From Nocardiopsis suaedae (GTDB lineage Bacteria; Actinomycetota; Actinomycetes; Streptosporangiales; Streptosporangiaceae), in contig NZ_JAQFWP010000003.1 of assembly GCF_027706745.1 (NCBI RefSeq), positions 62,001 through 126,000 on the forward strand: a stretch of 64,000 nt of DNA. The letters run 5' to 3'. Shown one piece after another: positions 8,054 through 16,821 of the stretch; the first letter of the stretch is position 1; every line of letters starts with the position of its first letter. Below the pieces are notes generated by a model. That model worked only from the letters and a program-made list of their open reading frames with translations. It did not search any database and had not been told where the DNA came from. The position numbers and the translations under genes were made by a program.

Positions 8054-9285
8054 ACCCGATGACCGTTCCCGTCCCGCGCCTGCCCGTCGGCGACTCCTTC
8101 GACGCGTCCATCGAGTGGCTCCGCAACAGGCTGGAGGGGTTCTTCGACGTCCTCGGCGCCATCATCGGCGCCTGCGTGGAGGGCCTCACCTCCTTGTTGG
8201 CCCACACATCGGCCACCCAGTTCACCCTTCTCGCCTGCGCCGTCATCGCGGTGGGCCTGCTCCGCCGCGGCCACCTGCGCCCGGTGGGGACCGCCGTCGC
8301 CGTCTGGGCCGGGCTGTACATCGCCGAACTCGCCGGGGGCGCGGCCACCGCCGCCGTCGGCTCGATGCCGGCGGCGCTGTTCAGCTCGGCGATGAGCCTG
8401 TACCAGGCCGAGTACGTGTACCCGCCGCTGGTGCTGGCCCTGTTGCTGCTGACCGCCCTGGTGGTGCTGAGCTTCACCTACGGCCGCGGCACCCGCCAGG
8501 AGCTGCTGGCCGCGCTGACCTGCGTGGCCCTTTTCGCGATCACCCTGGCCCACTTCACCCTGGGCGTGCAGCTCTCGCTGGTCGTCCTCCCGCTGTTCGT
8601 CCTGCTGGCCTACATGGTGGTGGGCTGGCGCGTGGCGCTGTTCACGGTGCTCGGCTTCCTGCTGATCATCAGCATGGACAAGTGGGAGAACGCCATGTCC
8701 AGCCTGGCGCTCATCCTGGTGGCCACCGGCGTGGCCATCGTGGTGTCGCTGCCGCTGGGCATCCTGGCCGCCTACAGCGACCGCTTCAGCACGGTGGTGC
8801 GTCCGGTCCTGGACTTCATGCAGACGCTCCCGGCCTTCGTCTACCTGCTGCCCGCGGTGGCGTTCTTCAGCATCGGCGCGGTCCCCGGCGTCATCGCCAC
8901 GGTCGTGTTCGCGATGCCGCCCGGCGTGCGCCTGACCGAGCTGGGCATCCGCCAGGTCGACAAGGAGCTGGTGGAGGCCGGTGAGGCGTTCGGCGCCCCG
9001 GACTGGGCGATCCTGCGCCGCATCCAGCTCCCGCTGGCGCTGTCCACGATCATGGCCGGGGTCAACCAGATCATCATGCTCAGCCTGTCCATGGTGGTCA
9101 TCGCCGGGATGGTCGGCGCCGGGGGCCTGGGCAACGACGTCTACCGCGGCATCGCCCAGGGCAACGTGCCGGTCGGCTTCGAGGGCGGTATCGCCGTCGT
9201 CGTCCTGGCCATCTACCTGGACCGGCTCACCGCCGCCATCACCCGGTTCTCCCCGGCCGGGCGGGCCGCCGCGGCCGCCCGCTGA
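8050..9285 (+). CDS. proW: Glycine betaine/proline ABC transporter permease
   Basis: The 411-residue inner-membrane channel of the betaine importer. It is larger than many ProW proteins: an N-terminal membrane region of several helices (residues 1-200) precedes the core permease domain. The EAA loop is visible as ELVEAGEAFGAPDWAILRRIQLP, which docks the ATPase. The GTG start overlaps the proV stop, so synthesis is coupled. The only binding protein in the operon is the following proX. Confidence 0.94.
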   Translation: MNPMTVPVPRLPVGDSFDASIEWLRNRLEGFFDVLGAIIGACVEGLTSLLAHTSATQFTLLACAVIAVGLLRRGHLRPVGTAVAVWAGLYIAELAGGAATAAVGSMPAALFSSAMSLYQAEYVYPPLVLALLLLTALVVLSFTYGRGTRQELLAALTCVALFAITLAHFTLGVQLSLVVLPLFVLLAYMVVGWRVALFTVLGFLLIISMDKWENAMSSLALILVATGVAIVVSLPLGILAAYSDRFSTVVRPVLDFMQTLPAFVYLLPAVAFFSIGAVPGVIATVVFAMPPGVRLTELGIRQVDKELVEAGEAFGAPDWAILRRIQLPLALSTIMAGVNQIIMLSLSMVVIAGMVGAGGLGNDVYRGIAQGNVPVGFEGGIAVVVLAIYLDRLTAAITRFSPAGRAAAAAR

Positions 9286-9363
9286 CCCCGGGGCCCACAC
9301 CCTCACCCCGCTCGTTAGGCCGCCCCCCGCTTCCCCCCTCGCATCCCCAACCACAAGGAGGAG

Positions 9364-10308
9364 ATGAACATGCGCAATTCCCAGCGCTTCCCCCGGTTCA
9401 CCGCGGTGGGCGCGGCCTCGGCCGCCCTGCTGCTCGCAGGCGCTTGCGGCGGCGGCAACGTCGCCACCGGCCCCGAGGAGGGCGGCGGTGACGGCGGCGG
9501 TGAGAAGATCAGCATCGGCATGATCGCCTGGGACGAGGACATCGCCGTCACCCACCTGTGGAAGGCGGTGCTGGAGGAGAAGGGCTACGACGTCGAGATC
9601 GAGGAGGTCGACGTCGCCCCCACCTTCCAGGGCCTGGCCGAGGGCGACATCGACCTCTACATGGACGTCTGGCTGCCCGTCACCCACGAGTCCTACTGGG
9701 AGGAGTACGGCGACAGCCTGGAGGACCTGGGCGCCTGGAACTCCAACGCCTCGCTCCAGCTCACGGTGCCCTCCTACATGGAGGACATCGACTCCATCGG
9801 GGACCTCAAGGGCGAGGGCGACACCTTCGGCGGCGAGATCGTGGGCATCGAGTCCGGCGCGGGCCTGACCAGCGTCACCAAGGACGAGGCCATGCCGACC
9901 TACGGCCTGGAGGACGAGTACGAGCTCGTCGAGTCCTCCACCCCGAGCATGCTGGAGGCCCTGGACACCGCGGTCGCCGATGAGGAGCCGATCGTCGTCA
10001 CCCTGTGGCACCCGCACGCCGCCTACGACCAGTACGACCTCAAGGACCTCGAGGACCCCGAGGGCGCCATGGGCGAGGCCGAGGAGATGAAGGTCGCCGG
10101 CCGTGAGGGCTTCTCCGACGACCACCCCGAGGTCGCCGAGTGGATGAAGGCGTTCGAGCTGGACGATGAGCAGCTCGCCGGCCTGCTGACCACGGTCCGC
10201 GTCGACCACGAGGACGACCCGGAGAAGGGCGCCCGCGAGTGGCTGTCCGAGAACCCCGGCGTCCTCGAGGGCTGGATGGGCGACGACGCCGAGGGCCTGG
10301 AGTTCTGA
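9364..10308 (+). CDS. proX: Glycine betaine-binding lipoprotein
   Basis: The 314-residue extracellular receptor of the betaine importer. A lipoprotein signal ends at LLLAGAC with the acylated Cys at residue 28, then a Gly-rich linker and an OpuAC-type domain. Trp and acidic residues (IAWDEDIAVTHLWK; YMDVWLPVTHESYW; TLWHPHAAY) resemble the aromatic cage that holds quaternary amines. The ribosome site AAGGAGG lies 3-10 nt before ATG 9364. A strong terminator follows. Confidence 0.95.
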   Translation: MNMRNSQRFPRFTAVGAASAALLLAGACGGGNVATGPEEGGGDGGGEKISIGMIAWDEDIAVTHLWKAVLEEKGYDVEIEEVDVAPTFQGLAEGDIDLYMDVWLPVTHESYWEEYGDSLEDLGAWNSNASLQLTVPSYMEDIDSIGDLKGEGDTFGGEIVGIESGAGLTSVTKDEAMPTYGLEDEYELVESSTPSMLEALDTAVADEEPIVVTLWHPHAAYDQYDLKDLEDPEGAMGEAEEMKVAGREGFSDDHPEVAEWMKAFELDDEQLAGLLTTVRVDHEDDPEKGAREWLSENPGVLEGWMGDDAEGLEF

Positions 10309-10351
10309 GCCCGGAGCCGCGCGCCCGGACCACGACCGAGGCACTACTGAG

Positions 10352-10389
10352 GGAGGGGCCCCGCCGTTCGGCGGGGCCCCTCCCCTTTT
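10352..10389 (+). terminator. Strong intrinsic terminator of proVWX
   Basis: A perfect 14-bp GC stem (10352-10365 with 10370-10383) closed by a GTTC loop and followed by CCTTTT. It lies 43 nt after the proX stop. Confidence 0.92.
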
Positions 10390-10481
10390 CGCGGTGCGGG
10401 CGGCGGGGGCGAGGGGCCGGTGCGGTCGGCCACACTAAAGCTAAGAAGTTGCGTTTAGGGGGCGGGGGTTCTAGGGTCGCA

Positions 10482-10504
10482 TTAAAGCAAAATCTTTGCA
10501 TTAA
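10482..10504 (+). promoter_or_regulatory. Inverted repeat before the amidase operon
   Basis: TTAAAGCAAA and TTTGCATTAA flank ATC with one mismatch in ten pairs. The local sequence is unusually AT-rich and ends at the AAGGAGG ribosome site of the small gene at 10516. It could be an operator or a leader hairpin; its regulator is unknown. Confidence 0.4.
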
Positions 10505-10515
10505 GGAGGCCGGGT

Positions 10516-10686
10516 ATGCCCCCGGACGACCCCGTGCCGCTGTCGGACGCCGGAGCGGCCACCGCCGCGCACGTCCGTTCCGTCCTGGCGGTCCTGCAGG
10601 AGCTGGACACGCATCCGGACCTGCCGGATACGCCGCCCGCGGCCGCCTTCGCCCCGATGGAGGAGCCGCCCGGTGCAGCCCTTTGA
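10516..10686 (+). CDS. Small amidase-associated protein (AtzG-like position)
   Basis: A 56-residue acidic protein with an excellent AAGGAGG site 6 nt before ATG 10516. A single amphipathic helix is likely (AAHVRSVLAVLQELDTHPD), followed by a Pro/Ala-rich tail. It overlaps the amidase start by 14 nt, so the two are translationally coupled. Small companion subunits of this size (AtzG type) precede AtzF/AtzE-like amidases in other bacteria; homology is inferred from position and size only. Confidence 0.6.
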   Translation: MPPDDPVPLSDAGAATAAHVRSVLAVLQELDTHPDLPDTPPAAAFAPMEEPPGAAL

Positions 10687-12043
10687 GATGACGCTCGCCT
10701 CCGCCGCCGAGGCCGTCCGTGAGCGGCGGCTGTCCCCCGTCGAACTGGTGGACTCGGTGCTGGACCGGATCGGCGAGGTGGAGCCGGACCTGGGCGCCTA
10801 CGCCGCGGTGACGGCCGACCGGGCCCACCTTGCGGCGCGGCGGGCGGAGCAGCAGGCCGCGCAGGGGCGCCCGCTCGGCCCCGTGCACGGGACCGCCGTC
10901 GCGCTGAAGGACCTGATCGACGTCGCGGGGCTGCCCACCGGGGCGGGCTCGCGCGTGCGCGCGGGGCACACGGCGGCGGCCGACAGCGCGGTCGCCGAAC
11001 GCCTCGCGGCGGCCGGGGCCGCACTGGTCGGAAAGGCCCACACGCACGAGTTCGCCTATGGCCTGACCACTCCGCAGACGCGCAACGCCTGGGACCGCGA
11101 CCGGGTCGCCGGAGGATCCAGCGGCGGGTCGGCGGTGGCGGTGGCCTCGGGGGCGGCGACCTTCGCCCTGGGCACCGACACCGGCGGCTCGATCCGGGTG
11201 CCCGCCGCCCTCAACGGCGTCGTCGGGCTGAAGCCCACCTTCGGGCTGGTCCCCCTGCGCGGCGTCACACCGCTGTCCTGGTCCCTCGACCACGCCGGCC
11301 CCATCACCCGCACCGTCGGGGACGCGGCCCTGGCGCTCTCGGCGCTGGCCCCCGGATGGGACGCCGACACGGCCGGTGCACCGGCTTCCGGCGGCGGCCC
11401 TCCGCTGGAAGGGCTGCGCGTGGGGGTGCCGCGGAACTACTTCTTCGACCGTGTGGACCCCGACGTCGAGGCCGCGGTCCGGCAGGCCACCGACCGGCTG
11501 GTGGAGCTCGGGGCCCGGCCCGTCGGGGTCGAGATCCCGATGGGGCGCTACGTCCAGGCGGCACACTGGGGCCTGATGGTCCCCGAGGCCTCCGCCTACC
11601 ACGGGCCGACCCTGCGCACCGCCCCCGAGCTGTACGGAGCGGACGTGCGCGCCCTGCTCGAAGCGGGGACGGCGGTGACCGCCGCCGACCACCTGCGCGC
11701 CCAGCGCGCCCGGACGATGATGGCGCGCGCCTGGGCGCGGCTGTTCGGCGGCGTCGACCTGGTGGCCGCTCCGACGGTGCCGGTGACCGCGGTGCGGGCG
11801 GGCCAGGAGGAGGTCTCCTGGTCCGACGGCGCGTCCGAGGGCGTCGCCGACGCCTACGTGCGCCTGTGCGCCCCCGCCAACCTCACCGGAGGCCCCGCGC
11901 TGACGCTTCCGGTCGGCCGCGACCGCCACGGCCTGCCGATCGGAATGCAGCTCATCGGGGCGCCCGGCGGGGACGGGGTGCTCCTGCGGGCGGGGGAGGC
12001 CTACGAGCGCGCCGAGCCCGGGTTCGGCGCGGTGGTGCCGTGA
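10673..12043 (+). CDS. Amidase signature family hydrolase
   Basis: A 456-residue cytosolic amide hydrolase. The amidase signature triad is visible: Lys in VALKDLIDV, first Ser in GGSSGGSAVAVASG and the nucleophilic Ser in the loop GTDTGGSIRVPAA. It resembles AtzF/GatA-like amidases, not a true GatA, because gatB/gatC are absent. GTG 10673 has GGAGGAG 7 nt upstream; ATG 10688 is an alternative. It is co-transcribed with the small protein before it. The substrate (a small amide or an allophanate-type compound) cannot be fixed from sequence. Confidence 0.85.
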   Translation: MQPFEMTLASAAEAVRERRLSPVELVDSVLDRIGEVEPDLGAYAAVTADRAHLAARRAEQQAAQGRPLGPVHGTAVALKDLIDVAGLPTGAGSRVRAGHTAAADSAVAERLAAAGAALVGKAHTHEFAYGLTTPQTRNAWDRDRVAGGSSGGSAVAVASGAATFALGTDTGGSIRVPAALNGVVGLKPTFGLVPLRGVTPLSWSLDHAGPITRTVGDAALALSALAPGWDADTAGAPASGGGPPLEGLRVGVPRNYFFDRVDPDVEAAVRQATDRLVELGARPVGVEIPMGRYVQAAHWGLMVPEASAYHGPTLRTAPELYGADVRALLEAGTAVTAADHLRAQRARTMMARAWARLFGGVDLVAAPTVPVTAVRAGQEEVSWSDGASEGVADAYVRLCAPANLTGGPALTLPVGRDRHGLPIGMQLIGAPGGDGVLLRAGEAYERAEPGFGAVVP

Positions 12044-12090
12044 CGACTGTGCCGGTGACGGCGGCGCCGTGACGGCGGCCCCGCGGCGGG

Positions 12091-12570
12091 CTACCGCCCC
12101 GAGGTCAGGGAGCGGTCCCGCTGCGGGATGCCGGCGCCGGCCATGAAGGCGTCGACCTTGTGGCGCGACGTCATGCCGGTCAGCGGCAGGTACGGGCGGC
12201 TCGCGCGGCGCCCCTCGGTCGAGGGGAACACGCGCGGGCGGCCCGCCATGTCGCACAGGCCCAGCGAGCGCGTCCGCCCGGACAGCAGGTAGTAGGAACC
12301 GATGTCGGAGAAGGGGATGCGCACGATGTAGCGGCCCCGGATGTACCGGAACTCGCCGTCCTCGATCTCCAGGACCGGTGCGCGCAGGGTCAGCCCGTGC
12401 ACGATGAGCGCGGCTCCGCACAGGGCCAGCAGGACGCCGAGGACCAGATTGGCCCAGTGCGCCGGGGACACGGCGACGGCCAGCGCCGCCAGTGCGATGA
12501 GAACGGCCCCGGCCCCGATCTCCCCTTGCTTGCGACCCACCGGGCAGACCAAGCGAACCGTTTCGGACAC
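12091..12570 (-). CDS. Membrane protein with PH-like domain, unknown function
   Basis: A 159-residue protein with two adjacent transmembrane helices (about residues 17-58) followed by a soluble beta-rich domain (VLEIEDGEFRYIRGRYIVRIPFSDI) that looks like a bacterial PH-type domain. GTG 12570 is chosen because AGAGG lies 8 nt upstream and the protein then begins MSETVRLVCPVGR. It is convergent with the amidase. I do not recognise a specific family. Confidence 0.6.
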   Translation of the reverse strand: MSETVRLVCPVGRKQGEIGAGAVLIALAALAVAVSPAHWANLVLGVLLALCGAALIVHGLTLRAPVLEIEDGEFRYIRGRYIVRIPFSDIGSYYLLSGRTRSLGLCDMAGRPRVFPSTEGRRASRPYLPLTGMTSRHKVDAFMAGAGIPQRDRSLTSGR

Positions 12571-12667
12571 GGCAATGCCTCTCTCGTTCCGCGTGACGGG
12601 GATGCGGCGATCGCAAGGGAACCCTATCGGCTCCGGGCGCCGCGGAAGGCGGATTCGGGGCGCTGAG

Positions 12668-12688
12668 GGCGGCCGAATCGCCGCCTTT
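12668..12688. terminator. Weak hairpin between the LuxR gene and the membrane protein gene
   Basis: GGCGGC-CGAATC-GCCGCC followed by TTT on the plus strand. It lies 62-82 nt beyond the LuxR-type gene stop on the minus strand. It may help to end that transcript, but the poly-T is on the other strand. Confidence 0.25.
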
Positions 12689-12749
12689 GGGGCCCACGCT
12701 AACGCCGGACCGCGCGCTGGACCGAGCGCCGCGCGGAGGAGGCGGCAGG

Positions 12750-15518
12750 TCAGCGCATCAGCCGCGCCAGATCGACACGGGAGCGGATGTTCAGGCGGCG
12801 GAAGACGGCACGCAAGTGGTACTCCACGGTCCGCGGACTGAGGAACAGGTGCGCGGCGATCTCCCGGTTGGTGGCCCCCTCGGCGACGAGCAGCGCGATG
12901 CTGCGCTGCTGTTCGGTCAGGTCCAGCGGCGAGGGCGCCCCCGTCCGCGCGTCCGGGGCGCCGTTGGCCCTCAGCTCGGCGCGCGCCCGCTCGGCCCACA
13001 CACCCGCCCCCATGCGCTCGAACGACTCCAGGGCGTCCCGGAGGTGGACGTAGGCGCGCCCGGGATCGCGCTCCCTGCGCAGCGCGGTACCGAAGAGGAA
13101 CGCCGTGCGGGCCCGCTCCACCTCGTCGTCCGCGCAGGACCGGTGGAACTTCAACGCCTCCTCGAAATGGGCCGCGTAGTCCTGGGAGTCGCCCGCGCGC
13201 GCGAGCAGAGCCCGCCCCCGGGCCACCAGCGCGCGCCCGCTGGTGCTGTCGGAACCCTCCGCCCACCGCTCGTACCCGGCCAACGCGACCTCGGCCTGGT
13301 CCTCGGCGCCGTTGCGCACCGCCGCCTCGACGAAGAGCGGTGCCGTGAGCACACGCATGGTCGGATGGCCCCGCCCGGGTTCGGCGTGCGCGAGCGTCTT
13401 GAGGCGGGTGAACGCGGCCACCGCGTCGCCCTGCGACATCTCCAGCAGCGCCAGGGCCCATTCGGCCAGGGCGACGGGCAGTCCCAGCCCGTTGCGGCGG
13501 CTGCTCTCCATGACGGACTCGGCCCGCGCGCGGCAGGTGCTCTCGTCCCCTTGGATGGCGGCGAGGAGGCTGAGCCCGGCCAGCAGGTGGGTGGCGCAGT
13601 TGGGCTGCCCCGTCTCACGGGACAGCCGCAGGCCTTTCATTCCGTTGCCGACGGCCGACGGCAGGCGCGCGGTCCAGAACTCGGCATAGACCAGGAACTG
13701 CAGCGCTTGGGGGATGAGGGCGACCGCGCCCCGCCTGCGCGCCGTCTCCGCCGACCGGGAGGCCAGGTCGCGGACCAGGCGGGCGTCGCCCAGGCGGAGG
13801 GCGCACACCGACGCGCGCTTGAGCAGGCGCGGCTCGTCGATCCGGCGCGCGAGGCGCACCGCTGTGCGCAGCTGTTCGGCCGCCTCGGGGTAGCGCCCTT
13901 GGAAGGACATCGTGCAGCCCTGGAGGAAAGCGGTGCCGAAGTGCATCTCGTCCGGGTCGTCCTCGTGCACCAGCCCTTGGCCCCGCTGCGCCACGTCGTG
14001 GTGGCGGAAGGTGTCTCCGGCGAACGAGGCCGCGTCCGCCGCGTGCATGAGCGCCTCGACCGTGAGCGCCCTGTCGTGCGGTGCGAGCCGGTCGGCCGCC
14101 GAGACCAGGGTGTCGGCGGCGTCGAAGGCGTCGCCGTTGAGCAGCATACGGTGGCCGCGCACCATGTCGACCCGGGCTCCGGCGGACCCGGTCGCCCCAG
14201 GGGGCCCAGCCGAGGCCAGCAGGTCGGCGGTCCGGTCGGGCCGACCGCTGCGCCAGGCCGCGTCCGCGGCGGAGGCGAACCGGAACGCCCGGTCGTGCGG
14301 GTCGGGGGTGAGGAGCGCCGCGCGTTCCAGGACCTCGGCGGCGGCGCCGTCGCCCTCGAGCGTGCGCGCGCGCACGGCGAGACGGGCCATCGCCTCGGCG
14401 CGCGCCGTGTCGGGCTCGGGGGCGGCCAGGTGGCGGTGGCGCGCGTGCCGGGAGGGGGCGTGCTCGGCGCTGAAGACCTGTTCCAGCCGTGCGTGGGCGC
14501 CGCGGCGCCGGGCGACGGGCGCCAGCAGGTAGACGGCGGCGGGAAGGACGGGGTCGGAGAACCGGAGCCGGTCGCCGTCCGCGCGTACGGCCCCGGCCTC
14601 TTCGGCCGGGGCCAGGTCGGCGACCGACGCCTCGGTACCGTCGGCGGCGGCCACCAGGGTGTCGATGCGGGCACCGGGTTCGGCGGCGGCGAGGAGGAGG
14701 ATGTCGCGGGTGCGCTCGGGCAGGGCCTCCAGGACGGCGCGGTGCGCTTCGAGCAGCCGCTCGTCGAGCGGGAGCGGATCGGGAAGGGCGCGCCCGCCCG
14801 TCAGGTGGGCGCGTTCCAGGCGGCGGAGGAACCCGCGGAGCGCGAGCGGGTTGCCGTGGCAGGCGCGGGCGAGCACCGCACGCACGTGGGAGGCGGCCCC
14901 GGGGGCGGCGTCGGCGGCGGCCGCCTCGGCCTCGCGGCGGTCCAGGGGGCGCAGCGGGAGCTCCGGGACGCCGGTCAGGAGCGGGTCGGCGGCGCTGGGG
15001 GCCGACATCAGGACCGCGAGGTGCTCACCGCCCGCCCGGCGGGCGACCGCCGCGAGGGTCTGGCGGGAGGGGGTGTCGAGCAGGTGCGCGTCGTCGACCG
15101 CGCACAGCACCGGCCGCTCCCGGGCGGCCGCGGTGAACAGCGCCATCAGGGCGGCCGCGGTGGCGGGGGCGCGGCCCTCGCCGCCGTCGAGGACCTCTTC
15201 GAGCGCCCGCGCGTGCAGGTCGCGGAGGGCGGAGACGCGGTCGGCGAGCGGGCGCACCAGGCGTTGGAGCCCGGCCCCGGGCATGTCGGCCTCGGCCCGG
15301 ACGCCGTCGGCCCGGACGACCAGCAGGTCCGTGTCCGAGCGCTCGGCGTGGTCGAGGAGCGCGGTGCGGCCGATCCCGGGCGCGCCGGTGACGAGCAGGG
15401 CGGCGCCGCGGCCCTCGCGGGCGGCGGCGAGCACCGCGGCGACCGCACCGGTCTCGTGGGTCCGTCCGCGGAGTACGGGCAGGTGGGGGGATGGGGTGAA
15501 CACGTCTGCACCGTACAT
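12750..15518 (-). CDS. LuxR-family large ATP-binding regulator (LAL type)
   Basis: A 922-residue cytoplasmic regulator. The N-terminal AAA/STAND-type domain shows GAPGIGRTALL near residue 45, where the Walker A Lys is replaced by Arg51, and a Walker B-like VLCAVDDAHLLD. A long helical TPR-like middle follows, then a C-terminal LuxR helix-turn-helix (LTEQQRSIALLVAEG, TNREIAAHLFLSPRTVEYHL). LAL regulators activate secondary-metabolite or sugar genes. ATP hydrolysis may be impaired by the Lys-to-Arg change. It stands alone between unrelated genes; the polyester hydrolase gene lies upstream on the same strand, so the target is unclear. Confidence 0.9.
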   Translation of the reverse strand: MYGADVFTPSPHLPVLRGRTHETGAVAAVLAAAREGRGAALLVTGAPGIGRTALLDHAERSDTDLLVVRADGVRAEADMPGAGLQRLVRPLADRVSALRDLHARALEEVLDGGEGRAPATAAALMALFTAAARERPVLCAVDDAHLLDTPSRQTLAAVARRAGGEHLAVLMSAPSAADPLLTGVPELPLRPLDRREAEAAAADAAPGAASHVRAVLARACHGNPLALRGFLRRLERAHLTGGRALPDPLPLDERLLEAHRAVLEALPERTRDILLLAAAEPGARIDTLVAAADGTEASVADLAPAEEAGAVRADGDRLRFSDPVLPAAVYLLAPVARRRGAHARLEQVFSAEHAPSRHARHRHLAAPEPDTARAEAMARLAVRARTLEGDGAAAEVLERAALLTPDPHDRAFRFASAADAAWRSGRPDRTADLLASAGPPGATGSAGARVDMVRGHRMLLNGDAFDAADTLVSAADRLAPHDRALTVEALMHAADAASFAGDTFRHHDVAQRGQGLVHEDDPDEMHFGTAFLQGCTMSFQGRYPEAAEQLRTAVRLARRIDEPRLLKRASVCALRLGDARLVRDLASRSAETARRRGAVALIPQALQFLVYAEFWTARLPSAVGNGMKGLRLSRETGQPNCATHLLAGLSLLAAIQGDESTCRARAESVMESSRRNGLGLPVALAEWALALLEMSQGDAVAAFTRLKTLAHAEPGRGHPTMRVLTAPLFVEAAVRNGAEDQAEVALAGYERWAEGSDSTSGRALVARGRALLARAGDSQDYAAHFEEALKFHRSCADDEVERARTAFLFGTALRRERDPGRAYVHLRDALESFERMGAGVWAERARAELRANGAPDARTGAPSPLDLTEQQRSIALLVAEGATNREIAAHLFLSPRTVEYHLRAVFRRLNIRSRVDLARLMR

Positions 15519-15625
15519 AGCGTGCGGTCCCGCGCCCAGGGGGGTGGGCGCGGGACCGGTGGTTCCACGGATGTCCGTCTGGCCGCCCGCTCGTGATCCG
15601 GCTCAGGCGGACATGCCGCGGATTC

Positions 15626-16552
15626 TTAGTAGGGGCAGGTGGAACGGTAGTCGGAGATGTCCCAGTCGGTCCCCGGAGCCGGGCACAGGAACCGGTCATA
15701 GCGCAGGTCGTCGTCGACGAAGCGCTTCAGCCAGGAGATGCTGTACTTGGCGATGGTGGTGTTGGAGATGTTGGGCGCGAAGTGGTTCGCGTTGTTCAGC
15801 TCCAGGTACGCCTTGTCCAGGCCGCCGGGCATGTTCTCGTAGAACGGGATGGAGTGGGTGCGCACCGACGCGACGGAGTCGTTCTCGGCGCCCACGACCA
15901 GGGTCGGCACCTCCAGGTCGAAGGTCTTCTGGGTGTGCCACCCGGTGAGCGGGATCGCCGCCTGCAGGTCGGGGTTGTCCTCGGCGGCGGCAAGGGTCCC
16001 GCCGCCGCCCATGGAGTGCCCCATGAGGGCCAGGCGGTCGGGGTCGATCCGGTCGGCGACCGAGCTGTCGTCCACGAGGTAGTCCAGGGCGCGTTCGAGC
16101 TGGCGGCCCCGGCTGTTCGGCTGGTCGTAGCGGGTCATGGTGTCGATGGTGAAGACCACGAACCCCTGGGAGGCCAGCCGCGGACCGAGCCAGGAGATCG
16201 TGGACTCGCCGGCCGTGTAGCCGGGCGAGATCGCCACGGCGCCGAACCTGCCCTCGCTGGTGTCGGTCGGGTAGTAGATGGTCCCGCCGCCGAAGCCGGT
16301 GACGCTGAGCGAGGAGACGTCGTCCTCGTCGACGTCGAAGTGGCCGCGCGGGGCCTCGATCGAGTCCTCTGTCGGGTCGGGGCCGCGCTCGTGGGGGTTG
16401 TCCTGTGCGGCGGGTTCGGCCGGGAGCGGAGCGGCGTGCGCCGAGGTGGCGACCGTGCCGCCGCCCAGGGCGAGGGCCGCGGCCGCCAGTAGGGTTCCGG
16501 CCGCGCGCGCCCAGCGCGTGCGGCCCGTGTGCGGGGTGGTGTCGATGGACAC
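15626..16552 (-). CDS. Secreted polyester hydrolase (cutinase / PET-hydrolase family)
   Basis: A 308-residue secreted alpha/beta hydrolase. The signal peptide (basic start, hydrophobic stretch 17-36, cut near AHA-AP) is followed by a mature domain very close in motif order to Thermobifida cutinases: VTGFGGGTIYYP, AISPGYT (Tyr112 oxyanion), GHSMGGGG (nucleophile Ser180), LTGWH (Trp205), GAENDS (Asp225), NNANHFAPN (His257), and two Cys (290, 306) placed for the C-terminal disulfide. These enzymes cleave cutin and synthetic polyesters. GTG 16552 has GGGAG 7 nt upstream. An acidic spacer of about 35 residues after the signal is unusual. Confidence 0.93.
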   Translation of the reverse strand: MSIDTTPHTGRTRWARAAGTLLAAAALALGGGTVATSAHAAPLPAEPAAQDNPHERGPDPTEDSIEAPRGHFDVDEDDVSSLSVTGFGGGTIYYPTDTSEGRFGAVAISPGYTAGESTISWLGPRLASQGFVVFTIDTMTRYDQPNSRGRQLERALDYLVDDSSVADRIDPDRLALMGHSMGGGGTLAAAEDNPDLQAAIPLTGWHTQKTFDLEVPTLVVGAENDSVASVRTHSIPFYENMPGGLDKAYLELNNANHFAPNISNTTIAKYSISWLKRFVDDDLRYDRFLCPAPGTDWDISDYRSTCPY

Positions 16553-16821
16553 GGATCGTCTCCCAATCGTGGGGGGTGCTGGTTGACGATCCCGGCCGCC
16601 CTCAGGGGAGCGCCGTGGGGAGCGTGCTCTCCCGTGAGCGGCCGGGGGAACACGAGTCTGCGTTGAAGCGGCGGTGCGGCACATCCGTTGAATCACCGGC
16701 CTTCGGCGTCCGTGCCGTCAGTGCCCGTCCGTGCCCGTCCGTGCCGCCGATGGGAGACGCCGATCCGCCGGTGCAGGCGGCGCGCCCGGATCGTCGCCGA
16801 GCTCACCCGGATGCTCGCGGG

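Noticed and set aside
7636-10344. 902-codon minus-strand open frame across proV-proW-proX
   Set aside because: It is antisense to three well-supported genes with clear motifs, and its translation is low-complexity Gly/Val/Asp/Arg, as expected from GC-biased codons read backwards.
10040-12697. 885-codon minus-strand open frame opposite the amidase
   Set aside because: Antisense to the amidase; only the 3' part near 12091-12570 is matched by a real gene, and that gene reads in another frame.
12687-15596. 969-codon plus-strand open frame opposite the LuxR-type gene
   Set aside because: Composition is rich in Arg, Gly and Gln with no domain. The minus-strand protein has a convincing helix-turn-helix and ATPase domain.
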